A stretch of 64,000 nucleotides of DNA from Stenotrophomonas africana (lineage in GTDB: Bacteria > Pseudomonadota > Gammaproteobacteria > Xanthomonadales > Xanthomonadaceae). Below, piece after piece: positions 1 through 9,337 of this stretch (positions within the stretch are counted from its first letter, which is position 1; every line of letters starts with the position of its first letter). A model generated the notes under the pieces. It ran no database searches. It was not told the DNA's origin and was given only the letters and a program-made list of their open reading frames with translations. A program made the position numbers and the translations under genes. Location: NCBI RefSeq assembly GCF_013004645.1, contig NZ_JABEME010000013.1:1-64000 (forward strand). Direction: 5' to 3'.

Positions 1-53
1 GTTTTCCTGCGGAAAACGGATCCGACCCCAACCATCAGCACGCGGCTGTTGCT

Positions 54-354
54 GTTGCTTTTGATCTTCTTTTTTCTTCCTGCGGTGGCGGCCTCAGAAA
101 ACTGTCAGAGGCCGGGTGGGTGGGCTGGGCGGGGGTGTCAGCCGCATGGGCCCGAGGCATGCCTCGGGCGGGTTGGGCAGGACGCCCAACCCCGGTCTTG
201 CCGTGTGCGCAGGACAGCGCACACGAGCAAGCGGCTGCCAAGCCTACAAGGACGTACTTGCGGCGTCCCCCGAACAGCCTACCCACCCGGCCCAACAAGC
301 TATTCCGCTTCTGAACCCACCGCAGAGGGGGCTCAGCCCGGTGGCCGGGAAACC
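54..354 (+). repeat. Long-hairpin intergenic element E1
   Basis: This gene-free stretch is one large imperfect palindrome. It opens with a T-rich tract (GCTTTTGATCTTCTTTTTT, from about 56). The outer stem pairs 110-135 with 267-292 (26 positions, one G-T wobble, two mismatches). Inside are AGCCGC/GCGGCT (140-145/231-236), a perfect 18-bp palindrome (151-168), and two hairpins with stems 172-178/184-190 and 203-210/217-224, both with AGGAC in the loop. The right end resembles the terminal repeat of the composite at 42800-43445 and lies at the ggt stop codon. Bases 1-17 form a separate small hairpin (GTTTTCC/GGAAAAC). No protein is credible here. Confidence 0.75.
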
Positions 355-2073
355 TCAGTACCCCGCCGCCTGACCATCCTTGCGGCTCTCCGAAGCGCCG
401 TAGTAAACCCCGGTCTCGGGATCGCGCATGATCGCCTGGTACCCGCCATACGGACCGTCGGCGAACACGATGCGATGCCCCTTGCGCATCAGCGCACGCA
501 CCGTTTCATACGGGAAGCCGGTTTCCAGATTCACTTCACCACCGTCGGTCATCGCCGTGGCCTGCCCGGTCGGTTCGGTCGAGCCTTCATGCTGGATGCG
601 CGGTGCATCACCGGCTTCCTGCAGGTTCATGCCGAAGTCCACCAGGTTCATCACGATCTGCGCGTGGCCCTGCGGCTGCATCGCGCCGCCCATCACGCCG
701 AAGCTGGCATACGGCTTGCCGCCCTTGGTGATGAAGGCCGGAATGATGGTCTGGAAGGGGCGCTTGCCCGGCGCGTAGCCGTTGGGATGGTTCTTCTGCA
801 GCACGAACATCTCGCCGCGGTCCTGCAGGATGAAACCCAGACCGGGCGGTGCCATGCCGCTGCCCATGCCACGGTAGTTGGACTGGATCAGCGAGACCAT
901 CATGCCGTCGGCGTCGGCCACGGTCATGTAGATCGTGTCGCCCTCCTCCAGCTGCTTCGGCGTGCCCGGCTGCACTTCCTTCAACGCCTTTTCCATCGAG
1001 ATCAGCGCGCGGCGCTGCGCGGCGTATTCCTTGGAGATCAGCTTCTGCACCGGTGCCGGCTGGAACGCCATGTCGGCGTAGAAGCGTGCACGGTCGGCGA
1101 AGGCCAGCTTCTTCGCTTCAACGAACAGGTGCACATGCTCCGGTGAACCAAACGGGATCTTCGAGAAGTCGTAGCCTTCCAGCACGTTGAGGATCTGCAG
1201 CGCGGCAATGCCCTGGCTGTTCGGCGGCAGTTCCCACACGTCGTAGCCACGGTAGTTGCTGCTGACCGGTTCGACCCATTCGCCATGGTGATCGGCCATG
1301 TCCTGATAGCTCAGGTAGCCACCGTTGGCCTTGAAGTAGTCGCCGATGGTGCGGGCGATGTCACCCTTGTAGAAGGCGTCGCGTCCGCCATCGGCGATCT
1401 TCTGCAGCGTGCTGGCCAGATTCGGGTTCTTCCACATCTCGCCCTTGCGCGGGGCGTGGCCGTTGATCGTGAACTGCTCCTTGAAGCCCGGGTACTGCGA
1501 CAGCTTGGGTACCGAGCGGTCCCAGTAGTAGGCGATCACTTCAGCCACCGGGTGGCCCTCGCGGGCGTAGCGGATGGCCGGCGCCAGGTTGTCGGCCATC
1601 GGCTTGCGACCGAAGCGATCGTGCAGTGCGAACCAGCCGTCGACCGCGCCAGGTACCGACACCGGCAGCGGGCCGGTGGCCGGGATGTCCTTCAGGCCAC
1701 GGCGCTGGAACTCGGCCAGGGTGAGCGACTTCGGCGAGCGCCCCGAGCCGTTGTAGCCATAGAGCTTCTGCGTCTTCGGGTCCCAGACGATGGCGAACAG
1801 GTCGCCGCCGATGCCGTTGCCGGTGGGCTCCATCAGGCCCAGCGCTGCGTTGGCCGCGATGGCGGCATCCACCGCCGAGCCACCGCCCTTCATCACGTCC
1901 AGCGCGATCTGGGTGGCCAGCGGCTGCGAGGTGGCGGCCATCGCATGGGGGGCGATCACCTCCGAACGGGTGGCGAAGGTGTGGCCGGTAATGCGGTCGG
2001 CGGCAAAGGACAGCGCGGGCACGGCAGCCAGCACGGCGGCGGCGAGCAGGGAACGGGCAAGGCGTCGGGACAC
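355..2073 (-). CDS. ggt: Gamma-glutamyltransferase family protein, exported
   Basis: N-terminal nucleophile hydrolase that transfers or hydrolyses gamma-glutamyl groups (for example from glutathione) in the periplasm. From the chosen GTG start the protein has 572 residues: a signal peptide of about 26 residues (SRRLARSLLAAAVLAAVPA core), an oxyanion-type GNGIGGDLF segment near 86-94, and the self-cleavage site GDTIYMTVAD, whose Thr (about 380) would be the nucleophile of the small subunit. Only the GTG at 2073 puts the signal peptide at the N-terminus. An ATG at 2148 and a TTG at 2169 are in frame upstream. The gene diverges from the ilv operon. Family membership is firm; the exact substrate is not. 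Confidence 0.9.
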   Translation of the reverse strand: MSRRLARSLLAAAVLAAVPALSFAADRITGHTFATRSEVIAPHAMAATSQPLATQIALDVMKGGGSAVDAAIAANAALGLMEPTGNGIGGDLFAIVWDPKTQKLYGYNGSGRSPKSLTLAEFQRRGLKDIPATGPLPVSVPGAVDGWFALHDRFGRKPMADNLAPAIRYAREGHPVAEVIAYYWDRSVPKLSQYPGFKEQFTINGHAPRKGEMWKNPNLASTLQKIADGGRDAFYKGDIARTIGDYFKANGGYLSYQDMADHHGEWVEPVSSNYRGYDVWELPPNSQGIAALQILNVLEGYDFSKIPFGSPEHVHLFVEAKKLAFADRARFYADMAFQPAPVQKLISKEYAAQRRALISMEKALKEVQPGTPKQLEEGDTIYMTVADADGMMVSLIQSNYRGMGSGMAPPGLGFILQDRGEMFVLQKNHPNGYAPGKRPFQTIIPAFITKGGKPYASFGVMGGAMQPQGHAQIVMNLVDFGMNLQEAGDAPRIQHEGSTEPTGQATAMTDGGEVNLETGFPYETVRALMRKGHRIVFADGPYGGYQAIMRDPETGVYYGASESRKDGQAAGY

Positions 2074-2310
2074 GGTCGGGTTCCGATGGAAGGGTGGTTC
2101 CCCGATCTTCGCCGCTACGGCCTTCACGCGGTATCGGGCAGAGGTCATGGACGTTGATCCTGAGGGCAAAAATCCGCCGGATTCCGCGCAAAAACGGCTC
2201 TGAAAGGAGTGAATTCGGGTTCACCGAAACACTTTCAGCGGCAACCATCCTTGTGCCGCAAGCGATTGCGCTGGACGCACTGGAAACCGATAAAAAATCC
2301 GTCGCGAGGG

Positions 2311-2339
2311 TTGACATCGCCGAAACGGCTGTGTTTCTC
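2311..2339 (+). promoter_or_regulatory. Possible promoter of the ilv leader
   Basis: A perfect TTGACA at 2311-2316 lies ahead of the ilv leader ORF. A 17-bp spacer leads to TTTCTC, a poor -10 match. If used, transcription would begin within a few bases of the leader ATG at 2348. That would make the leader nearly leaderless, which fits the lack of a visible Shine-Dalgarno sequence. The rest of 2074-2347 shows nothing recognisable. Confidence 0.3.
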
Positions 2340-2347
2340 TCGATCAC

Positions 2348-2476
2348 ATGTTGCATCACAACACGCCACCGCGAACCCACATCGAAGCCGCCGACACCGG
2401 CGCCGCCTCGCTGCGTTCGATTCTTGTGCTCGTACTTATTACCCAACCAACAGGTGCGGGACGAGCCAGCGTGTAA
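2348..2476 (+). CDS. ilvL: ilv operon leader peptide (42 aa)
   Basis: This short ORF has an uninterrupted run of branched-chain codons, Ile-Leu-Val-Leu-Val-Leu-Ile (residues 25-31, 2420-2440), then Thr-Gln-Pro-Thr-Gly-Ala-Gly-Arg-Ala. It ends with TAA at 2474, 24 bases before the A-tract and hairpin of an intrinsic terminator, and ilvC follows. This is the architecture of ribosome-mediated attenuation known for ilv/leu operons of gammaproteobacteria: scarce charged tRNA for Ile, Leu or Val stalls the ribosome and prevents termination. No clear ribosome binding site precedes the ATG. Its role rests on codon content, position and the alternative pairing described under the attenuator. Confidence 0.85.
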   Translation: MLHHNTPPRTHIEAADTGAASLRSILVLVLITQPTGAGRASV

Positions 2477-2500
2477 GCAACAAACACACCGGAACTCATC

Positions 2501-2532
2501 AAAACCCGCACCCGCCCAGGTGCGGGTTTTTT
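2501..2532 (+). terminator. ilv attenuator (intrinsic terminator with antiterminator)
   Basis: CCCGCACC (2505-2512), a 6-base loop and GGTGCGGG (2519-2526) form a perfect 8-bp stem flanked by AAAA and TTTTTT. The same GGTGCGGG occurs at 2453-2460 inside the leader ORF, 12 bases after the Ile/Leu/Val codons. It can pair with 2505-2512 instead. A ribosome stalled on those codons leaves 2453-2460 free, so the antiterminator forms. A ribosome that reaches the stop at 2474 covers it, so the terminator forms. This is a complete classical attenuation switch. Confidence 0.88.
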
Positions 2533-2564
2533 CATTTCAGGACCTGGTTTCAGACGCAACCACC

Positions 2565-2666
2565 ATGAACACCGCCAACTTCAAAACCTGGACCAGCACC
2601 ACCACGACACCTCGTAGTGGCTGTGCCTGTGCGACGCATGGCGCCTCCCCCACCGCTTTCCCCTGA
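2565..2666 (+). CDS. Threonine-rich small ORF before ilvC (33 aa)
   Basis: A 33-codon ORF between the attenuator and ilvC encodes [16 protein letters not shown] followed by a Ser/Gly/Cys/Ala-rich tail. Six of residues 8-15 are Thr or Ser (Thr 8, 10, 12-15; Ser 11 also). It ends at 2666, one base before a GC hairpin with a T-tract (2668-2709). The layout resembles a second leader peptide, with Thr codons as the control run. Threonine is the precursor of isoleucine and the substrate of IlvA in this operon. No good ribosome binding site is visible and I find no clear antiterminator, so translation and role are unproven. Confidence 0.35.
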   Translation: MNTANFKTWTSTTTTPRSGCACATHGASPTAFP

Positions 2667-2667
2667 C

Positions 2668-2709
2668 CGGCCGGCACGTCACCTCGACGACCGGCCGTTC
2701 TTTTTTCTT
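2668..2709 (+). terminator. Hairpin with T-tract upstream of ilvC
   Basis: CGGCCGG (2668-2674) pairs with CCGGCCG (2691-2697) across a 16-base loop and is followed by TTCTTTTTTC. It ends about 20 bases before the ilvC ATG, so it could act as a second partial terminator on the ilv transcript or as a stem near the ilvC ribosome binding site. Confidence 0.5.
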
Positions 2710-2731
2710 CCCACCGCAAGGAACCTCCCCC

Positions 2732-3706
2732 ATGAGCACCAACGACCTGCCCCAGACCAAGATCGCCGTCATCGGCTACGGCAGCCAGGGCCGCGCCCAC
2801 GCACTGAACCTGCGCGAATCCGGCTTCGACGTGGTGGTAGGCCTGCGTCCGGGTGGCCCGACCGAGGTCAAGGCACAGGCTGATGGCTTCACCGTGAAAG
2901 CACCTGCCGATGCGGTGAAGGATGCGGACCTGGTTGCCGTGCTGACGCCGGACATGGTGCAGAAGAAGCTCTACGACGACGTGCTGGCTGCGAACATGAA
3001 ACAGGGTGCGGTGCTGTTGTTCGCGCACGGCCTGAACGTGCACTTCGACATGATCAAGCCGCGCGAGGACCTCGATGTCGTGCTGGTCGCACCCAAGGGC
3101 CCCGGCGCGCTGGTGCGTCGCGAGTATGAAATCGGCCGTGGCGTGCCGTGCATCTGGGCGGTATACCAGGACAAGAGCGGCAAGGCGGCCGAGTACGCCC
3201 TGGCCTATGCGGCCGGCCTCGGCGGCGCCCGCGCCAACCTGATCCAGACCACCTTCAAGGAAGAGACCGAGACCGATCTGTTCGGCGAGCAGGCGGTGCT
3301 GTGCGGCGGTGCCTCGGCGCTGGTGCAGGCCGGATTCGAGACCCTGGTCGAAGCCGGCTACCAGCCGGAGATCGCCTATTACGAAGTACTGCACGAACTG
3401 AAGCTGATCGTGGACCTGTTCTATGAAGGCGGTATTTCGCGCATGTTGGAGTTCATCTCCGAGACCGCGCAGTACGGCGACTACGTCAGCGGCCCGCGCG
3501 TGATCGACGCCGGCACCAAGGAACGCATGAAGGAGGTGCTGAAGGACATCCAGGACGGCACCTTCACCAAGAACTGGGTGGCCGAGTACGAAGCGGGCCT
3601 GCCGAACTACAACAGGTTCAAGCAGGCCGACCTGGAGCACCCGATCGAAAAGGTGGGCAAGGAACTGCGCGCCAAGATGGTCTGGTTGCAAGGACAGGCC
3701 GCGTAA
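2732..3706 (+). CDS. ilvC: Ketol-acid reductoisomerase
   Basis: Class I (short) enzyme of 324 residues that isomerises and NADPH-reduces 2-acetolactate or 2-aceto-2-hydroxybutyrate, the second step of Val/Leu and Ile synthesis. The Rossmann motif [17 protein letters not shown] lies near residues 15-31, with the catalytic His in FAHGLNVH. The Mg-binding acidic residues are in [12 protein letters not shown] (about 175-186) and [11 protein letters not shown]. The ATG at 2732 is preceded by AAGGAA. It is the first structural gene of ilvC-G-M-A-leuA and lies downstream of the attenuator. Confidence 0.96.
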   Translation: MSTNDLPQTKIAVIGYGSQGRAHALNLRESGFDVVVGLRPGGPTEVKAQADGFTVKAPADAVKDADLVAVLTPDMVQKKLYDDVLAANMKQGAVLLFAHGLNVHFDMIKPREDLDVVLVAPKGPGALVRREYEIGRGVPCIWAVYQDKSGKAAEYALAYAAGLGGARANLIQTTFKEETETDLFGEQAVLCGGASALVQAGFETLVEAGYQPEIAYYEVLHELKLIVDLFYEGGISRMLEFISETAQYGDYVSGPRVIDAGTKERMKEVLKDIQDGTFTKNWVAEYEAGLPNYNRFKQADLEHPIEKVGKELRAKMVWLQGQAA

Positions 3707-3744
3707 CCACGCGGCCTCCCCCACCCGCTTTGCAAGGTTCCCCC

Positions 3745-5481
3745 ATGAACTCTTCGACACATCGCAGCGCGCCGCCCAACGGCGCGCGCTGGCTGACCCA
3801 GGCGCTGGAAGCCGAAGGCGTCCGTACGCTGTTCGGCTATCCCGGTGGCACCATCATGCCGTTCTACGACGCGCTGGTGGATTCGTCGCTGAAGCACATC
3901 CTGGTACGCCATGAGCAGGGCGCGGCGCTGGCCGCCAATGGTTTCGCCCGCGCCAGCAACCAGGTGGGCGTCTGCGTGGCCACGTCCGGCCCGGGCGCCT
4001 CGAACCTGGTCACCGGCATTGCCGATGCGATGCTGGATTCGGTACCGATGGTCTGCATCACCGGCCAGGTCGGCACGCCGCTGCTGGGCACCGACGCCTT
4101 CCAGGAGCTGGATGTATTCGGCCTGACGATGCCGATCGTCAAGCACAGCTGGCTGGTGCGCAGCGTCGATGACCTGCCGCGCGTGGTGGCCGATGCGTTC
4201 CGCATCGCCCGCGAGGGCCGTCCCGGCCCGGTGCTGATCGACCTGCCCAAGGACGTGCAGCTGGCCGATGCCAGCCATCTGCCGGTGCATGTGCCCAGCA
4301 GTGTCGAACCGCCGCCGGCGCCAGCCGAGGCCGCCATCGCCGAGGCCATCGCCGCACTGGCGGCGGCCGAGAAGCCGGTGGTCTACGCCGGTGGTGGCAT
4401 CGCGCTGGGTGATGCCGTGCAGGACCTGCGCGACTTCGTCGAGGCCAGCGCCATCCCCACCGTGATGACACTGCGCGGGCTGGGTGCACTGCCGGCCAGT
4501 CATCCGCAGTCGCTGGGCATGCTGGGCATGCACGGCACCCGCGCAGCCAACATGGCGGTGCAGGAAAGCGACCTGCTGCTGGTGCTGGGTGCGCGTTTCG
4601 ATGACCGCGCCACCGGCAAGCTGGCCGAGTTCGCGCCATTCGCCCGCGTCGTCCACATCGATGCGGACGCCTACGAGATCTCCAAGCTGCGCAGTGCCGA
4701 CGTCGCCGTGCCTGGCAATGTCGGTCACGCCATCCGCGCCCTGCGTGCGGCCTTCCCCTCCCCCGGGGCCCACCAGGACGCATGGCGCAAGCGCTGTGCA
4801 CAGCATCGCGATCGCTTCGCCGCACGCTACGACGCACCGGGCCAGCACATCTACGCCCCGGCGCTGCTGAAGCGCCTGAGCGAGCTGGCCCCGGCCGATG
4901 CGGTGATCGCCTGCGATGTCGGCCAGCACCAGATGTGGGTGGCCCAGCACTGCCGCTTCAACCACCCCCGCAACCACCTGACCAGTGGCGCGCTGGGCAC
5001 CATGGGCTTCGGTCTGCCCGCCGCGATGGGTGCACAGTTTGCCTGCCCCGATCGCACCGTGGTGCTGGTGTCCGGCGACGGCAGCTTCATGATGAACGTG
5101 CAGGAGCTGGCGACCATCGCCCGCTGCCGCCTGCCGGTGAAGATCGTGCTGCTGGACAACAGTTCGCTGGGCATGGTGCGGCAGTGGCAGGAACTGTTCT
5201 TCGCCGAGCGTTACAGCGAGATCGACCTGTCCGACAACCCGGACTTCGTGGCACTGGCGCAGGTGTTCGGCATCGCCGCCACCCGCATCGACAACCGCGA
5301 CGACGTGGAAGGCGGCCTGGCCGCGCTGCTGGCCGAACCGGGCCCGGCACTGCTGCACGTGGCCATCGATGCACGCGCCAACGTGTGGCCGCTGGTGCCG
5401 CCGAACACCGCCAACAGCACGATGCTGGAAAGCAACCCCGCCCATGCCCGCCAGGAGACCCCCAATGCAATACCGGCTTGA
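3745..5481 (+). CDS. ilvG: Acetolactate synthase II large subunit
   Basis: ThDP-, FAD- and Mg-dependent acetohydroxyacid synthase catalytic subunit (578 aa), the first common step of Ile/Val/Leu synthesis. The three ThDP-enzyme domains are present: the catalytic Glu in RHEQGAA (E57) and the ThDP/Mg motif GDGS...LLDNSS beginning near residue 444. The start is the ATG at 3745 behind AAGG; a TTG at 3730 is in frame. The frame is intact, unlike the well-known broken ilvG of E. coli K-12. Its 3' end overlaps ilvM by 17 bases, so the subunits are probably translated in a coupled way. Confidence 0.94.
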   Translation: MNSSTHRSAPPNGARWLTQALEAEGVRTLFGYPGGTIMPFYDALVDSSLKHILVRHEQGAALAANGFARASNQVGVCVATSGPGASNLVTGIADAMLDSVPMVCITGQVGTPLLGTDAFQELDVFGLTMPIVKHSWLVRSVDDLPRVVADAFRIAREGRPGPVLIDLPKDVQLADASHLPVHVPSSVEPPPAPAEAAIAEAIAALAAAEKPVVYAGGGIALGDAVQDLRDFVEASAIPTVMTLRGLGALPASHPQSLGMLGMHGTRAANMAVQESDLLLVLGARFDDRATGKLAEFAPFARVVHIDADAYEISKLRSADVAVPGNVGHAIRALRAAFPSPGAHQDAWRKRCAQHRDRFAARYDAPGQHIYAPALLKRLSELAPADAVIACDVGQHQMWVAQHCRFNHPRNHLTSGALGTMGFGLPAAMGAQFACPDRTVVLVSGDGSFMMNVQELATIARCRLPVKIVLLDNSSLGMVRQWQELFFAERYSEIDLSDNPDFVALAQVFGIAATRIDNRDDVEGGLAALLAEPGPALLHVAIDARANVWPLVPPNTANSTMLESNPAHARQETPNAIPA

Positions 5482-5716
5482 CCTGGTGCTGCACCCGGCC
5501 GAAGGCGCGCTGCTGCGCGTGATCGGCATGGCCGAACGCCGTGGCTTTGCGCCGCGTGCGATCAGCGGCGCACCGGTGGCCGCCGACGATGGCCGCTGGC
5601 ACCTGCAGCTGGTGGTGGACGGCCAGCGCCCGGCGGAAACGCTGTGCCGGCAGATCGAGAAGATCTACGACTGCGTGTCCGTGCAGGTCACGGCCGTGGA
5701 AGGAGTAGCCCCATGA
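5465..5716 (+). CDS. ilvM: Acetolactate synthase II small (ACT) subunit
   Basis: An 83-residue single ACT-type subunit that activates the IlvG catalytic chain. The sequence starts MQYRLDLVLHPAEGALLRV and keeps the ACT beta-alpha-beta pattern (RVIGMAERRGF, then LQLVVDG and IEKIYDCVSVQV). The size matches IlvM rather than the longer IlvH/IlvN, so valine feedback inhibition is expected to be weak, as for isozyme II. The start lies inside ilvG and the stop overlaps the next ATG (ATGA at 5713-5716). Confidence 0.88.
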   Translation: MQYRLDLVLHPAEGALLRVIGMAERRGFAPRAISGAPVAADDGRWHLQLVVDGQRPAETLCRQIEKIYDCVSVQVTAVEGVAP

Positions 5717-5826
5717 ACACCCGTACCGTAGCGACCACGGTGCCGGTACGGAGGCGTCTTCTTCGTCGCCCGTGCCCGCATGCGGCGGTCTTCCGCACCG
5801 CGCTGGTGGCCCATGCCGGCCGCTGA
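5713..5826 (+). CDS. Small ORF coupling ilvM to ilvA (37 aa)
   Basis: A 37-codon Arg/Val-rich ORF (MNTRTVATTVPVRRRLLRRP...) overlaps the ilvM stop as ATGA. It has the best Shine-Dalgarno in the area (AAGGAG, 5699-5704, nine bases before the ATG). It runs out of frame into the first codons of ilvA and stops at 5826, just after the ilvA ATG candidates at 5780 and 5813, which lack good ribosome binding sites. The simplest reading is a coupling ORF that delivers ribosomes to ilvA. A remnant of an older ilvA N-terminus is also possible. I recognise no homologue. Confidence 0.35.
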   Translation: MNTRTVATTVPVRRRLLRRPCPHAAVFRTALVAHAGR

Positions 5827-6900
5827 CGCCAGCCAGGAAAGCGATGTCGGCGACGTAAGCGTCGCCGACGTTCTGGCAGCGCAGGCCCGCCTGCGCCGCT
5901 TCCTGCCGCCCACCCCACTGCACCATGCCGAACGCTTCGGTACCTGGCTGAAGCTGGAAAACCTGCAGCGCACCGGTTCCTACAAGGTACGCGGCGCATT
6001 GAATGCGCTGCTGGCCGGTCGCGAGCGCGGTGACACCCGGCCGGTGATCTGCGCCTCGGCCGGCAACCATGCTCAGGGCGTGGCGTGGGCAGCCTATCGC
6101 CTGGATGTGCCGGCCATCACCGTGATGCCGCACGGCGCACCGGCCACCAAGATCGCCGGCGTCGCTCACTGGGGCGCCACCGTGCGCCAGCATGGCAACA
6201 GTTACGATGAGGCCTACGCCTTCGCGGTCGAACTGGCGCAGCGCCACGGCTACCGTTTCCTGTCCGCGTTCGACGATGCCGATGTGATTGCCGGCCAGGG
6301 CACGGTCGGCATCGAGCTGGCCGCGCACGCGCCGGACGTGGTGATCGTGCCGATCGGCGGCGGTGGCCTGGCCTCCGGCGTTGCACTGGCACTGAAATCA
6401 CAGGGCGTGCGCGTGGTCGGCGCGCAGGTGGAAGGCGTTGATTCGATGGCACGTGCGATCCGCGGTGACGTACGCGAGATCGCTCCCGTTGCCTCGCTGG
6501 CCGACGGCGTGCGGGTGAAGATTCCCGGCTTCCTGACCCGCCGCCTGTGCACCTCGCTGCTGGACGACGTGGTGATCGTGCGCGAAGCCGAGCTGCGCGA
6601 AACCCTGGTGCGGCTGGCTCTGGAAGAACACATCATCGCCGAGGGCGCCGGTGCGTTGGCGCTGGCGGCAGGCCGCCGCGTTGCCGGCCGCCGCAAGTGC
6701 GCGGTGGTGTCCGGCGGGAATATCGATGCCGGTGTCCTGGCCGGCCTGCTCACCGACATCCGTCCGCGCCCGCCGCGCAAACCGCGGCGACGGCGCAGCG
6801 AAACACCGCGCTCGCCCGCCAAGGCCAGCGCCACCGCTTCCCCAACATCTTCCCCTTCCCCCCTGCAAGCCGTCGCACCCGCTGTCGAGGAGATTTCCCT

Positions 6901-6904
<4 letters not shown>
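5813..6904 (+). CDS. ilvA: Threonine dehydratase, short form without ACT domain
   Basis: PLP-dependent fold-type II lyase that converts threonine to 2-oxobutanoate, the entry to isoleucine. Visible motifs are the PLP lysine in [10 protein letters not shown], the substrate loop SAGNHAQG and the glycine-rich phosphate loop [10 protein letters not shown]. It has 363 residues and lacks the C-terminal ACT-like regulatory region of classical IlvA, so direct Ile feedback through that domain is not expected. Instead it ends in a Pro/Arg/Ser-rich tail ([16 protein letters not shown] and on). An alternative ATG lies at 5780; both starts have weak ribosome binding sites. The stop overlaps the leuA GTG. 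Confidence 0.88.
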
Positions 6905-8487
<1,583 letters not shown>

Positions 8488-8497
8488 GGAACCTGCC

Positions 8498-9277
8498 ATG
8501 AGCGCCTTCGACACACCCAGCCCGGCCAGCGCCGCTGGCCAGCAGTGGAACGCCCAGGACTATGCGATCGATGCCGGCTTCGTGCCCTTGCTCGGCGGCG
8601 CGGTAGCGCGCCTGCTCGACCCGCGCGTCGGTGAACGCATCCTCGATCTGGGCTGTGGCGATGGCGTACTCAGCACCGAACTGGCCCTGAGCGGTGCGCG
8701 CATCCACGGCGTGGATGCCTCGCCGGAGCTGGTGATCGCCGCCCGCGCGCGCGGTGTCGATGCCCAGGTGATGGACGGCCACGCACTGGCCTTCGACAGC
8801 GAGTTCGATGCGGTGTTCAGCAACGCGGCACTGCATTGGATGGGCACCCCGGACCGCGTGCTGGAAGGCGTGCGCCGCGCGCTGCGCCCCGGTGGCCGCT
8901 TCGTCGCCGAGTTCGGCGGCCACGGCAACGTGGCCACGATCATCGCGGCGGTACAGGCTGCACGCGTGGCCCATGGCCACGGCGCCAGCGCCTTCCAGTG
9001 GTACTTCCCGACGGCCGATGCCTATGCTGACCGCCTGCGCCAGCATGGCTTCCACGTGCAGCTGATCGAGTGCACGCCGCGCCCAACCGCGCTGCCGACC
9101 GGCGTGGCCGGCTGGCTGCGGGTATTCGCCGCACCGCTGCTGGACGACCTGCCGGCCGAGGCACGCGCCACCGTGCGCGAAGCCGCCAGCGCGCTGCTGG
9201 CCGAGCTGCCGCGCAATGCCGCCGGCCAGCCACTGGCCGACTACGTGCGACTGCGCGTGCTCGCCCGCCGTCGCTGA
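8498..9277 (+). CDS. Class I SAM-dependent methyltransferase
   Basis: A 259-residue Rossmann-fold methyltransferase. Motif I is ILDLGCGDGVLSTEL (about residues 48-62), motif II is GVDASPELV, and FSNAALHWM matches the post-motif typical of the trans-aconitate/ubiquinone-type Methyltransf_11/25 group. The substrate cannot be told. The ATG at 8498 follows GAGGAACC, 10 bases after leuA, so it is probably cotranscribed. It sits between leuA and leuC, where a small-acid methyltransferase would be plausible but is unproven. Confidence 0.8.
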   Translation: MSAFDTPSPASAAGQQWNAQDYAIDAGFVPLLGGAVARLLDPRVGERILDLGCGDGVLSTELALSGARIHGVDASPELVIAARARGVDAQVMDGHALAFDSEFDAVFSNAALHWMGTPDRVLEGVRRALRPGGRFVAEFGGHGNVATIIAAVQAARVAHGHGASAFQWYFPTADAYADRLRQHGFHVQLIECTPRPTALPTGVAGWLRVFAAPLLDDLPAEARATVREAASALLAELPRNAAGQPLADYVRLRVLARRR

Positions 9278-9337
9278 CTTGACCGTTCCGCTTTCTTTAT
9301 TGATGTTCGCTATTTCGTACTTCTGCCAGGCATACGC

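Noticed and set aside
1..354. Protein-coding gene at the left edge
   Set aside because: Open frames here exist on both strands but follow the palindrome, have no domain, and the same sequence recurs at 42873-43056 in intergenic DNA.
3745..5481. Frameshift in ilvG like that of E. coli K-12
   Set aside because: The frame is continuous from ATG to stop and retains all ThDP-enzyme motifs.
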